Shown here piece by piece: positions 36,586 through 45,093 of a stretch of DNA of 64,000 nucleotides. The position numbers were made by a program, and so were the translations under genes. This stretch comes from Pseudolachnospira sp051055405 (lineage in GTDB: Bacteria > Bacillota > Clostridia > Lachnospirales > Lachnospiraceae). Under the pieces are notes generated by a model. It saw only the letters and a program-made list of their open reading frames with translations, did no database searches and had not been told where the DNA came from. Location: the NCBI RefSeq assembly GCF_051055405.1, contig NZ_CP167068.1, forward strand, positions 2,914,001-2,978,000, read 5' to 3'. Every line of letters starts with the position of its first letter. Within the stretch, counting starts at the first letter, position 1.

Positions 36586-37875
36586 TCAATATACGCGGAT
36601 ACAACTGGAAATTTCGTGTACCGTCGAAAGGCTTTTTAATACGGTCAAAGCATCATGGAAACCAGATTCCCGGACCTGATCCGTGATGATGACCAACTCG
36701 GCTGTCTCTGCCTGACGGCTCTTGCTTTTTTGCACCACCTGCGCGATTCCAACCCCATTATTCCCCAGAACGCTGGCGATTCCCGCCAAAACGCCCGGAC
36801 GGTTCGCCGCCCGGATCCGTAAGAAAAACCGGCTGACAGTCTCCTCAATATTTTTTACCGCCAACTGTTTATAACAGCTGCACCCCACTCTTCCGCTGCA
36901 TCCATGGACCAGATTTCGAATCTCATCGATCATATCGCCCATCACCGCGCTGGCCGTCGGCATCTCTCCGGCGCCGCGCCCCATAAACATAGCGTCGTCC
37001 ACAGCGTCTCCATGGACAAATACCGCGTTAAAGGAGTCCTTCACCGTGGCCAGGGGATGCTCCGCCGGAATCAGCATCGGATGCACCTTCACCTCGATAC
37101 CGTCGTCCTCATTGCGTGCTACGCCTAACAATTTAATTTCATAGCCAAACTCATGAGCATAGCGGATATCCTTTGCTGTGATCTTTGTAATTCCCTCCGT
37201 ATAAACCTGGGAGAAGGTTACGCGGGAATTAAAAGCCAAACAGGCCATGATCGCAATCTTTCTCGCCGCATCGTAGCCTTCCACGTCCGCGGTCGGATCC
37301 GCCTCCGCATAGCCAAGTTCTGTGGCCTTTGCCAGGGCTTCGCCATAATCCATGCCTTCGTCGGACATCTTGCTTAAAATATAATTGGTCGTACCATTGA
37401 CAATCCCCATCACTTCCGTCAGGTGATTTCCCGCCAAGGACTGCTTCAAAGGCCGGATAATCGGAATTGCGCCGGCGACAGAGGCTTCAAACTGCAAATC
37501 GCAGGAATTTGCCGCGGCGGCTTCCATCAACTCCCGGCCACGCTCCGCTAACAGGTCCTTGTTTGCCGTTACCACCTGCTTTCCTGCGTTCAATGCCTCC
37601 AAAATATAGGTCCGGGCAGGCTCGATGCCTCCCATCAGCTCGACCACCAGCTGGATTTCCGGATCTTCCACAATCTCTTTCCAGTTATCTGTCAGAAGTT
37701 CCCTGGGAACTCCTGGACGTTCCTTTTTGGTATCGCGAACCAGAATCCTACAAATCGAAAGGGCGGCTCCGGCTTTTGCTACCATTTCTTCTTCCAGGCT
37801 TTTTGCCAATTTATAAACGCCTCCGCCGACCGTTCCCGCGCCAAGCAGAGCTGCTTTTATCGTTTTCTTCTCCAT
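36586..37875 (-). CDS. hom: homoserine dehydrogenase with ACT domain
   Basis: 429 residues from ATG 37875 (ribosome site AGGAGGAAGG). The NAD-binding motif is AALLGAGTVGGGVYKL. The catalytic core has TANKDLLAERG, FEASVAGAIPIIRPL, IVNGTTNYILSKM and YAEADPTADVEGYDAARK. A C-terminal ACT domain (FFLRIRAANRPGVLAGIASV) gives feedback control, usually by threonine. It reduces aspartate semialdehyde to homoserine for threonine and methionine. No thrB or thrC is adjacent. Confidence 0.95.
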   Translation of the reverse strand: MEKKTIKAALLGAGTVGGGVYKLAKSLEEEMVAKAGAALSICRILVRDTKKERPGVPRELLTDNWKEIVEDPEIQLVVELMGGIEPARTYILEALNAGKQVVTANKDLLAERGRELMEAAAANSCDLQFEASVAGAIPIIRPLKQSLAGNHLTEVMGIVNGTTNYILSKMSDEGMDYGEALAKATELGYAEADPTADVEGYDAARKIAIMACLAFNSRVTFSQVYTEGITKITAKDIRYAHEFGYEIKLLGVARNEDDGIEVKVHPMLIPAEHPLATVKDSFNAVFVHGDAVDDAMFMGRGAGEMPTASAVMGDMIDEIRNLVHGCSGRVGCSCYKQLAVKNIEETVSRFFLRIRAANRPGVLAGIASVLGNNGVGIAQVVQKSKSRQAETAELVIITDQVRESGFHDALTVLKSLSTVHEISSCIRVY

Positions 37876-38020
37876 AACCTTCCTCCTATGACTTCTCCCT
37901 TCCCTTGCTGTCAGGAAGCGGAACTTGGTTTTCACTATAGCTTAAAACAAAAAAGATGTCAATCCATAGCCATGGAAAATGCAGCATATGAGGGGTTTCT
38001 ACTATAGAAGCTGGCAACGA

Positions 38021-38053
38021 AAAACGGCACAGCCTATAAGGCTGCGCCGTTTT
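38021..38053 (-). terminator. intrinsic terminator of gap
   Basis: Stem AAAACGGCGCAGCC / GGCTGTGCCGTTTT with a small loop, then TTTCG on the minus strand, 50 bp after the gap stop codon. Confidence 0.85.
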
Positions 38054-38103
38054 CAAAACCAATTATTCTTAATAAGCGCCGACCGAAAGCCAGCCCTTTT
38101 CCT

Positions 38104-39126
38104 TTACCGATCTCCACAGACACCTGCGATATGCGCTACCAAATCCAACACCTTATGGCTGTAACCCCATTCATTGTCATACCAGGCAATCAGCTTCACA
38201 AAATGATCGTTCAGCATGATACCTGCGGTCTCGTCCAGAATACAGGTATGAACCTCTCCCAACATATCCGAGGAAACCACCTCGTCGTGAATATAGGTCA
38301 CAATGCCCTTCATGTATGTCTCGGAAGCCTCCCGAACCTTCTGGCAGATTTCCTCATAAGTCGTAGCAGTCTCAAGGCGCGCTGTCAGATCTACCACCGA
38401 TACGTCGTTGGTCGGAACCCGGAAGGACATGCCGGTCAGCTTACCTGCCAGGGAAGGAATCACCAGGCCGCAGGCTTTCGCCGCGCCTGTCGTGGACGGA
38501 ATAATATTATCAAATACAGAACGGCCCGTTCTCCAGTCACGGCCGGCACGGGCATCCACTGCCTTTTGTTTCGCCGTACAGGAATGAATCGTGGACATCA
38601 AACCTTCTTCGATACCAAAATTATCATGGATGATCTTTGCCAGCGGAGCCAGGCAGTTGGTCGTACAGGACGCGTTGGATACGATGTTATATTCCGGCTT
38701 ATACTCCGTATGGTTTACACCCATCACAAAGGTGGGCATCACTTTGTCTTTCGACGGAGCGGTAATCACCACTTTTTTCGCGCCGGCTTCCAAGTGTGCG
38801 GAAGACTTCTCCACCGTATTAAAAGCGCCGGTGGATTCGATAATATATTCCGCTCCGCATGCTTTCCAGGGAATCTGCGTCGGATCCGTCTCGCTGAATA
38901 CCGGAATCTTTTTCCCATTTACAATGATTCCATCCTCCGCGGCTTCCAGAGTTCCCTGGAAACGGCCGAAAATCGAATCATATTTGGCCATGTACACCAT
39001 GTGCGGAATGTCGGCTTTCCGCAGATTGATGCCGCGAAGGTCAAATTCCTCGCTTCTTTCCGCCAGGATCCGGAAAATCACTCGGCCGATTCGTCCAAAT
39101 CCATTAATGCCTACTTGAATTGCCAT
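38104..39126 (-). CDS. gap: glyceraldehyde-3-phosphate dehydrogenase
   Basis: 340 residues. The NAD site is VGINGFGRIGRVIFRI, the catalytic cysteine lies in SNASCTTNCLAPLAK, and the C-terminus has WYDNEWGYSHKVLDL. It makes 1,3-bisphosphoglycerate in glycolysis. Monocistronic, with its own terminator. No pgk or tpi follows, unlike many clostridial gap operons. Confidence 0.97.
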   Translation of the reverse strand: MAIQVGINGFGRIGRVIFRILAERSEEFDLRGINLRKADIPHMVYMAKYDSIFGRFQGTLEAAEDGIIVNGKKIPVFSETDPTQIPWKACGAEYIIESTGAFNTVEKSSAHLEAGAKKVVITAPSKDKVMPTFVMGVNHTEYKPEYNIVSNASCTTNCLAPLAKIIHDNFGIEEGLMSTIHSCTAKQKAVDARAGRDWRTGRSVFDNIIPSTTGAAKACGLVIPSLAGKLTGMSFRVPTNDVSVVDLTARLETATTYEEICQKVREASETYMKGIVTYIHDEVVSSDMLGEVHTCILDETAGIMLNDHFVKLIAWYDNEWGYSHKVLDLVAHIAGVCGDR

Positions 39127-39265
39127 ACGTACTAGTCTCCTTCTATGTATCTCCCAAATTACAGCTTGCGCTGCTCAGTTACCATAATACCACATTTTTA
39201 AGAAATGTCACCCATTTTTCAAAGAAAAGAATACCGTTAGCTAGAACAAAGCAGATAAGCTCTCC

Positions 39266-40138
39266 TCAGTTCCTCATAAACGCCTGCATATCCGCAGGCA
39301 AGGAAACCTTCCAATGCAATGGCGCTGAAGAAAACGGCTGTTCCATCCAAATCTCCGCCGCGTGAAGGGCAGCCCGTCCCAGACGAACATCCGGCGTTCC
39401 ATAAAGAGGGTCTCCCAGCAGCGGATGCCCCATCGACGCCATATGGACACGGATTTGGTGAGTCCGCCCCGTATCCAGTTTGAAAGACACCAGGGAATAT
39501 GTCTCATACTCCTGCACCACATCATACCAGGTGGAGGCCGCTTTTCCATCCTCCGCCACCTGCATCCTCATACCGCCGCCCGACGCCTTTCCCAGCGGCG
39601 TTTGTATACGGCCATTTTTAGGGAACAGATGACCGGACACGAGAGCTAGATAGCGTTTTTGAAACCTCCCGTCCTCCTTTTGGCGGGCCAGCCGGGAAAT
39701 CGTCGTTCCGTTCTTTGCTAAGACCACCAGACCGGACGTGTCCCGGTCCAGCCGTCCTGACAAGTGCAGGCCATGAAACCCCATCCCTGCCAGCCAGTTC
39801 AGCAGAGAGTCCGAATAATGTCCGGGAGAAGGGTGCACCACCAGGCCGGAAGGCTTATTGACCACAACTAGGTCAAGATCTTCATAGATCACCGCCACAT
39901 CGCCGTCTACTGGGATCAGATCGCAGCCCCGCTCTTCTCGAATCACGACTGTCAGACGGTCTCCTGCTTGTACCAAAGCATTGGTCCTCGTTCGCTTGCC
40001 ATTGAGCAAAATCCCATCCGGCTGGAATTTTAAGCGGCGAATCTGCCGTCCGGAAAGTTCCAGACAGCTAGAAAGCGCCTGCCCTACCGATTTTCCGGCG
40101 TCTTTTTGATCTATTCTATATTCCACCACTCGATCCAC
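39266..40138 (-). CDS. RluA-family pseudouridine synthase
   Basis: 290 residues from a GTG start with AGGGAG seven nt before it. An S4 RNA-binding segment at the N-terminus (GRQIRRLKFQPDGILLNGKR) precedes the catalytic domain. The catalytic Asp lies in SGRLDRDTSGLVVLAKN, and RTHQIRVHMASMGHPLLGD completes the family pattern. It isomerises specific uridines in rRNA or tRNA; the target is unknown. It starts 12 nt after the AEC transporter ends. Confidence 0.92.
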   Translation of the reverse strand: MDRVVEYRIDQKDAGKSVGQALSSCLELSGRQIRRLKFQPDGILLNGKRTRTNALVQAGDRLTVVIREERGCDLIPVDGDVAVIYEDLDLVVVNKPSGLVVHPSPGHYSDSLLNWLAGMGFHGLHLSGRLDRDTSGLVVLAKNGTTISRLARQKEDGRFQKRYLALVSGHLFPKNGRIQTPLGKASGGGMRMQVAEDGKAASTWYDVVQEYETYSLVSFKLDTGRTHQIRVHMASMGHPLLGDPLYGTPDVRLGRAALHAAEIWMEQPFSSAPLHWKVSLPADMQAFMRN

Positions 40139-40149
40139 GATTTTTCTCC

Positions 40150-41088
40150 CTAGCAGATCAGCTGAAACAGGGCTGTCATAGCCGGCATCGTTATAATACA
40201 GAAAACAACCGACATCACATTAATGGAACTAGCGATCTTCGCATCACTGAAACTTCCATACAAATTGGCCACCTGAGTTACCGCCACTGCCACCGGGGCG
40301 CTAATCGCAAGGTTTGTTACCAATAACACACTTTTTATTGTTTCATCGCCGGCTGTAATCCCAGAAATCCGTACACCCAAAATAAAAATCAACGGACAGA
40401 TCAAAAGCCGAAGCGCGCAGATCAGATAATTTTTTCCCCGGTGGAATACTTCCTTTAAATCCGTCCCCGCCGTCAGCATTCCGATCAAAAACATACAGAT
40501 CGGGCCAAGGGACGCCCCTACTCGGTCCACCGTGGAAGCCAGGACCGTTGGCAATGGAATTCTGGCCAGAAATAAAATTACTCCAATACAGATTGCGATA
40601 ATGTTCGGGTTCTTGACAATCTTTTTCCATCCTCTGCTGTCTTTGCCTCCCATCAGCCACATTCCATGCGTCCAGATAAGCACATTTTGAGATGCAATAA
40701 AGGCGCAGGTATAAAAGACAAATTCTTTTCCCAGGAGGGAACTGACCAAGGGAATAATGAGATTTCCCCCATTCGAATAGATGATAGAACCGCACTCGAC
40801 TGCGGACAGCTTTAACGGACGCCGGAGCAGATGTCCCAAAAGGATAATCGCCAACTGGCCAATGGTGGCTGCCACAAGCGCAATCACTAGGCCCCTTAGC
40901 TTGTCTTCACTGTATTCAATCTGAAAGGCGCTGACAATCATGCAGGGGCAAATCAGATAAATCGTAACCGCTGACAGCACGTTGCTCTGTTCGGAGCGAA
41001 GCGCTTTTACTTTCACTAAAGTAAATCCCATGATCACCATCAAAGCCATGGAAACGATCTGTTCCATCAGCAGATAACTTAACTCCAT
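40150..41088 (-). CDS. AEC-family transporter (auxin efflux carrier type)
   Basis: 312 residues from ATG 41088 (ribosome site GGAGGGCGTG). About ten membrane segments. YSNGGNLIIPLVSSLLG and SFSDAKIASSINVMSVV match the AEC (MleP/YfdV) family, which often moves malate or other carboxylates. Cotranscribed with the pseudouridine synthase gene. The substrate cannot be inferred. Confidence 0.87.
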   Translation of the reverse strand: MELSYLLMEQIVSMALMVIMGFTLVKVKALRSEQSNVLSAVTIYLICPCMIVSAFQIEYSEDKLRGLVIALVAATIGQLAIILLGHLLRRPLKLSAVECGSIIYSNGGNLIIPLVSSLLGKEFVFYTCAFIASQNVLIWTHGMWLMGGKDSRGWKKIVKNPNIIAICIGVILFLARIPLPTVLASTVDRVGASLGPICMFLIGMLTAGTDLKEVFHRGKNYLICALRLLICPLIFILGVRISGITAGDETIKSVLLVTNLAISAPVAVAVTQVANLYGSFSDAKIASSINVMSVVFCIITMPAMTALFQLIC

Positions 41089-41314
41089 CACACGCCCTCC
41101 CGTCTCCCATGCCTTTTCCTGGCAAACCATCCGCTGTACCGCCGCATATGGCTGGTAAGCAGAATGTATAGCGAATCCATTATACTCCTGCCATCTGTCC
41201 AAAAGCAAGCTGTTTCACGGCCAAAACAACAAAATCAGACAAGACCTTAGAAAAATCCAAAAAATTCCACGAATTTTCCCAAAGTCTCATCTGACTATCT
41301 CAAACGGGCTTCCT

Positions 41315-43309
41315 TTACGCCAGCCCCAATATCCATACAACGCTGTGAAAAAGGAAGCAAACAGTGATTCCCGCCACCGTCGGTACAAGAAAAGCCGCCG
41401 CGGTCCATTTCCAGCTTCCGCTCTCCTTTCGGACCGTCAGACAAGTAGTGGAACAAGGCCAGTGCATCAGATAAAAAAGCATCACGCTGACCGCGGTCAC
41501 CCAGGTCCATCCGTGGGAGATAAACAAATCCCGCAGCAACCCTAAGTCGCTGATGTCGACCAACGTTCCCTGGGCCATATATGCCATAATCATGATGGGA
41601 ATCACGATTTCATTGGCCGGGAATCCCAAAATAAACGCCATCAAGATCACTCCATCCATGCCGAGCAGGCGAGCAAAGGGATCCAGGAACCCCGAACACC
41701 AGGCCAACAAACTCTCGCCTCCGACCGACACATTTGCCATCACCCAAATTAAAACGCCGGCCGGAGCCGCTACCATCAACGCACGGCCCAATACAAACAA
41801 GGTACGGTCAAAAATGGAGCGGACAATGACCTTTCCGATTTGGGGCCTCCGATAGGGCGGCAATTCCAAAGTAAAAGAGGAAGGAACGCCTTTCAGTATG
41901 GTTCGAGATAAAATGCGTGAGGAAAGAAACGTCATGAATACGCCCAGCACAATTACCAAAGCAAGTAAAACCGACGACAGCACGGAGGCGCCAAGACCAC
42001 TGGCTCCACCGAGAAAGAACATGGTCAACACGGCAATCAGTCCGGGAAACCGCCCATTACACGGCACAAAGGCATTGGTCAGCATCGCAATCAGGCGTTC
42101 CCGCGGAGAGTCGATAATCCGGCAGCCGACAATCCCCGCCGCATTGCAGCCAAAACCCATACACATGGTCAGCGCTTGTTTCCCGCAGGCACAGCATTTT
42201 TGGAAGCATTTGTCCAGATTAAAGGCAACCCTTGGGAGATATCCGAAATCCTCCAGTAAAGTAAAAAGCGGGAAGAAAATAGCCATTGGCGGCAGCATCA
42301 CGGAGACAATCCAGGCCACCACCCGGTATACGCCGCAAATCAATAGATCTGTCAGCCATACGGGGAGAATGCTTCCCGCCGCCAGTTCCAGCAAACGATC
42401 CTCAATCCAAAACAATCCCTTCGATAGAAGCTCCGACGGAACATTGGCCCCCGTGATCGTCAGCCAAAAGACCCCGCATAACAGCAAAAGCATGATGGGA
42501 AATCCGGTGGCGCGGCTGGTGAACAGGGCATCCAGCTTCCGATCTCTTTTATTATAAGAAGAAGTCGCACAGTGGACGATTCCTTCGCAGACTTCCTCTG
42601 CTTTTCTCACAAAGGAAGCGGCCACATCATCTTTTCTCTGCCGTTCCCCGATTTCTGCCTGCTCCAAATCCCCTTTTATTTGCGCCAGGCAATCTACCAG
42701 AGAATCTTCTTGCATCAAATCCACGCCAATACTCTGGGATAAGGCTGTCAGTAAGCCTTCATCCGCATCCAAGAGGCGCGCGCAAAGCCACCTGGGATTT
42801 GGCCAATCCGGACAGATTTCCTGAATGACAGGCATCAAGGTTTCAATGGCTCGTTCTAAGTATTCTGGGTACTCTACGCGAAGGGGTTCTGCCTCCTGAT
42901 AACCGCAAACAGTTTCCACGGCATCCATCAGCTGGGAAAGCCCCCGGCCGCTGCGGGCTGCCGCGCCGATTACGGGTACCTGAAGCCGTTTTGACAATTG
43001 TTCCAGGTCAAGGCTTAACTTTTTCTTCTCCGCTTCGTCCATCAAATTAACGCAGACCACCGTGCGGGGTACGGCTTCCAACACTTGAATCACCAGGTTC
43101 AAGTTCCGTTCCAGGCAGGTAGCGTCGCAGACCACCACGACCGCGTCCGGCTTGCCAAAACAAAGAAAATCTCTCGCGACTTCTTCCTCCGCCGAATGAG
43201 CTAGAAGGGAATAGCATCCAGGAATATCCACTAAGACATAACCGCGCTCCCGGTGGCGGCAGTACCCCTGCGCGTTGGCTACGGTTTTGCCAGGCCAATT
43301 TCCTGTATG
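41315..43309 (-). pseudogene. feoB: FeoB ferrous iron transporter, 5' end removed by prophage
   Basis: The open frame continues upstream to codons H-T-G-N-W-P-G-K-T-V at 43309, then meets TAG. The G3 motif DIPG and the G4 motif NLMD remain. The Gate and membrane regions follow normally (MLPPMAIFFPLFTLLEDFGY, VPCNGRFPGLIAVL). Missing are about 35 N-terminal residues with the P-loop (G1) needed for GTP binding. A GTG at 43231 could start translation but would give an inactive G domain. The lost part should lie at the far prophage end. If the phage excises, a complete feoB would return. Confidence 0.88.
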
Positions 43310-43312
43310 CTA
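43307..43312. other. probable left attachment site (attL) in feoB
   Basis: FeoB of this subtype normally reads NQHTGNWPGKT. Here CAT ACA (H T) is present but the preceding Gln codon is TAG, so homology ends within this codon or just beyond. All sequence to the right is phage-like. The exact crossover base cannot be set without the other end. Confidence 0.65.
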
Positions 43313-43391
43313 GTTAAGATAAAGGTAATACAAAATTATTTCCAGCAATTCCCAGCTTTAATCTCTGCGGCTATATTATATACTATATCCC

Positions 43392-43631
43392 ATGAGACTA
43401 ACAGCTTGCGAACGTATCATAATGGATATCATATGGGCCGCCGATCACGATCTTACAATACGCGAGATCATAGAGATACTTAGTGCTGGCGGACGGTGTT
43501 GGAGCAAAAAGGCAGTAGCATCATTTTTGCGGCGGTTACGTACAAAGGAGTTTGTCTTCCGATACCGCAAAGGGGGCGCTACATTATATCGGCCGCTCAA
43601 ATCAAAAGACTCCCCAACCGGAGAGTCTTGA
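43392..43631 (+). CDS. BlaI/MecI/CopY-like winged-helix regulator
   Basis: 79 residues with MRLTACERIIMDIIWAADHD and SKKAVASFLRRLRTKEFVF, which fit the winged helix of the BlaI/MecI family. The usual C-terminal dimerisation region is missing, since normal members are about 120-130 residues. No good ribosome site precedes the ATG. It is the first phage gene next to the attachment site. It may be a phage regulator or a remnant. A short hairpin (AGACTC...GAGTCT) overlaps its end. Confidence 0.6.
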   Translation: MRLTACERIIMDIIWAADHDLTIREIIEILSAGGRCWSKKAVASFLRRLRTKEFVFRYRKGGATLYRPLKSKDSPTGES

Positions 43632-43710
43632 AATCTACCTTATTATATGCTATCTTATTACCAGATGGGGGAGCGGTGGCAAGCCCGCCCTCCTCTGTCG
43701 TTTTCCCGGC

Positions 43711-43875
43711 TTAGTCTTCTAAGCCTTTTTTAATTCTTGCCTTGATCTTCTCGATCTTTTTCTTGGCATCTTCGGTCTTTCCGCTGTCCAACAGCTCTTC
43801 GACCTCTTCCCAGTTTTCTAGTTGAGTTCTTAAGTTGTCCTTCCACTGATTATCTGTCATTCCCATCTCTTCCAT
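43711..43875 (-). CDS. small helical protein (54 aa), function unknown
   Basis: 54 residues starting MEEMGMTDNQWKDNLRTQ and ending in ARIKKGLED, with high Glu/Lys content and likely helical or coiled-coil fold. It is preceded by AAAGGCGG and a consensus promoter TTGACA-17-TATAAT carrying the TTGGTAACCAA operator. That promoter is the best evidence that the gene is real. Not recognised. Possible roles are a small phage regulator or host-takeover protein. Confidence 0.7.
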   Translation of the reverse strand: MEEMGMTDNQWKDNLRTQLENWEEVEELLDSGKTEDAKKKIEKIKARIKKGLED

Positions 43876-43927
43876 GCTTACCGCCTTTCTTGTATTTCAG
43901 ATTTGCTTGCCCTCATCTGATAATACA

Positions 43928-43956
43928 ATTATATCATCATTGGTTACCAATGTCAA
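43928..43956 (-). promoter_or_regulatory. promoter P1 with palindromic operator
   Basis: Minus strand: -35 TTGACA (43956-43951), 17 bp spacer, -10 TATAAT (43933-43928). The spacer starts with TTGGTAACCAA, a perfect palindrome. It reads toward the 54-residue ORF and overlaps the last codons of the AbrB-like gene. Confidence 0.85.
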
Positions 43957-44137
43957 TACCTTTTTTCTTCTTTTCTATAATTATTTTCCCATCAGCCAGA
44001 TAAACCAAAACGCTCTTATCTTCCGGAGTAACACCTAGCTCTTTTACCATTTCCGCCGGAAGACTAATCTTATAATTGACGGAGTTCTTTCCCGCAGTTC
44101 CTCCAGCTTTTGCTATGATAATATTTCTTTCTACCAT
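43937..44137 (-). CDS. AbrB/MazE/SpoVT-type DNA-binding protein
   Basis: 66 residues from ATG 44137, which follows GAGGAGGCAAAA. An ATG at 44164 would lie upstream of the predicted transcript start and is rejected. The swapped-hairpin beta-barrel pattern is VNYKISLPAEMVKELGVTPE and KSVLVYLADGKIIIEKK. AbrB proteins bind DNA as dimers or tetramers. Its own promoter and two neighbouring promoters share one palindromic operator, so it is the likely repressor of that circuit; this is inference. Confidence 0.82.
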   Translation of the reverse strand: MVERNIIIAKAGGTAGKNSVNYKISLPAEMVKELGVTPEDKSVLVYLADGKIIIEKKKKGIDIGNQ

Positions 44138-44164
44138 TTTTGCCTCCTCTTTTTTGTTACTCAT

Positions 44165-44193
44165 ATCATAATATATTGGTTACCAAAATTCAA
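44165..44193 (-). promoter_or_regulatory. promoter P2 of the AbrB-like gene with the same operator
   Basis: Minus strand: -35 TTGAAT (44193-44188), 17 bp spacer with TTGGTAACCAA (44186-44176), -10 TATGAT (44170-44165). Predicted start near 44158, which leaves room for the ribosome site before ATG 44137. Confidence 0.82.
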
Positions 44194-44223
44194 GAAAATA
44201 TTTTTAAAATTTCAAAAAAACGC

Positions 44224-44252
44224 TTGACTTTATTGGTAACCAATGATATACT
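44224..44252 (+). promoter_or_regulatory. promoter P3 with the same operator
   Basis: Plus strand: -35 TTGACT (44224-44229), 17 bp spacer containing TTGGTAACCAA (44233-44243), -10 TATACT (44247-44252). It reads into the 129-residue gene, the 105-residue gene and probably the recombinase. Confidence 0.85.
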
Positions 44253-44281
44253 TATATCAACAAATCAAGGAGGAACACAAA

Positions 44282-44671
44282 ATGCAGAAAAAATACAACT
44301 TATCCAACATCATGAAGAGAGCCTGGGAACTGGTCAAGAGATTCGGTCTGACCATCAGCGCCGCACTCAAAAAAGCATGGAAGGAAGCGAAAGAAAAAAT
44401 GGAAGATCTGGTAGAAGTCCTGAAAGCAAACCTGGAAAACATGGCCTACAACGATTACCACATTAACGCCGGCATAGATCGCCAGGTAGCCTCTAAGATC
44501 TGGGAAAAAGGCACCGCAAAAAGAGCTTACCTTGCTATCAACTGCTACACTGCCAACGGACGTTTTAAAGGCTCCTACAAGGCTGGATACGTTGATCTGG
44601 TAACTAATGAGTACGTCGTAGGCAAGTGGGACGACATCGACGCGGCAAACACGGAGTACATTGGCAGATAA
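44282..44671 (+). CDS. phage protein of unknown function (129 aa)
   Basis: 129 residues from ATG 44282, with ribosome site AAGGAGGAAC. The N-terminal 60 residues are basic and helical (MKRAWELVKRFG, AALKKAWKEAKEKMEDLVEV). The C-terminal half is mixed, with KRAYLAINCYTANGRFKGSY and YVDLVTNEYVVGKWDDIDA, a likely small beta domain. The basic N-terminus suggests nucleic-acid or membrane contact. It is expressed from P3 of the shared-operator set, so it should be controlled with the AbrB-like gene. Not recognised. Confidence 0.75.
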   Translation: MQKKYNLSNIMKRAWELVKRFGLTISAALKKAWKEAKEKMEDLVEVLKANLENMAYNDYHINAGIDRQVASKIWEKGTAKRAYLAINCYTANGRFKGSYKAGYVDLVTNEYVVGKWDDIDAANTEYIGR

Positions 44672-44673
44672 AA

Positions 44674-44752
44674 AACGGCCCGTAAGGCGACCAACCAAAC
44701 ACGGACCGTTGCCCAACCAACCAGGGCGGATATATTATATCACATCCGCCCT
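44674..44752 (+). terminator. hairpins between the two unknown phage genes
   Basis: A self-complementary pair AACGGCCCGT / ACGGACCGTT (44675-44710) is followed by a stem AGGGCGGAT / ATCCGCCCT (44723-44752). No T-run follows, so this may be an attenuator or a partial block before the 105-residue gene and the recombinase. Confidence 0.5.
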
Positions 44753-44775
44753 CCCGAAAACAAGGAGGATTTATT

Positions 44776-45093
44776 ATGCAAACAGTTATTATGTACAAGT
44801 ATTTTGACCCCGATCGTCTTTTTGGTGGATGGAGATGGAGTGCCGTCCAAGTTACAAATCAGTGGGCGCGTATCGAGTCAGAAGCTTATTATGTTGAGAT
44901 ACCTGACGATTTTAGCCTTGGCAAGACTATGCGTGGACAAGCTGCTTATTTTCGCGGCGACGATATCCGCGCATATGATGTGGCTGGCAGCAGCTCCTAT
45001 GAGAGCTGTGTCCCTTGCCTGATCGGCGGCTCGCCAGTAGAGTATATCCGCTGCCGCGTGATCGGCCCAGTCCCAAAGGAGGATGCAAAGTGA
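44776..45093 (+). CDS. phage protein of unknown function (105 aa)
   Basis: 105 residues with ribosome site AAGGAGGATTTATT. Aromatic-rich start MYKYFDPDRLFGGWRWSAVQ and a middle part YYVEIPDDFSLGKTMRGQAAYF. Its stop overlaps the recombinase GTG start by 4 bp (GTGA), so the two are translationally coupled. Such a partner may be a recombination directionality factor or an accessory protein, but nothing in the sequence shows this. Confidence 0.72.
   Translation: MQTVIMYKYFDPDRLFGGWRWSAVQVTNQWARIESEAYYVEIPDDFSLGKTMRGQAAYFRGDDIRAYDVAGSSSYESCVPCLIGGSPVEYIRCRVIGPVPKEDAK

Noticed and set aside
38131..39135. Long plus-strand open frame of 334 codons opposite gap
   Set aside because: It is the shadow of a certain glycolytic gene; no ribosome site, no family features, and codon bias of the other strand explains it.
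41315..43231. Reading feoB as an intact 638-residue gene starting at GTG 43231
   Set aside because: FeoB homology continues upstream of that codon to H-T-G-N-W-P-G, and the P-loop is missing, so the gene is truncated.
44140..44164. ATG at 44164 as start of the AbrB-like protein
   Set aside because: It lies upstream of the start predicted from P2 and has no ribosome site; ATG 44137 has a strong one.
44675..44752. Hairpins at the end of the 129-residue phage gene as a tRNA or attC site
   Set aside because: No acceptor stem, T-loop or conserved attC ends; simple inverted repeats explain them.
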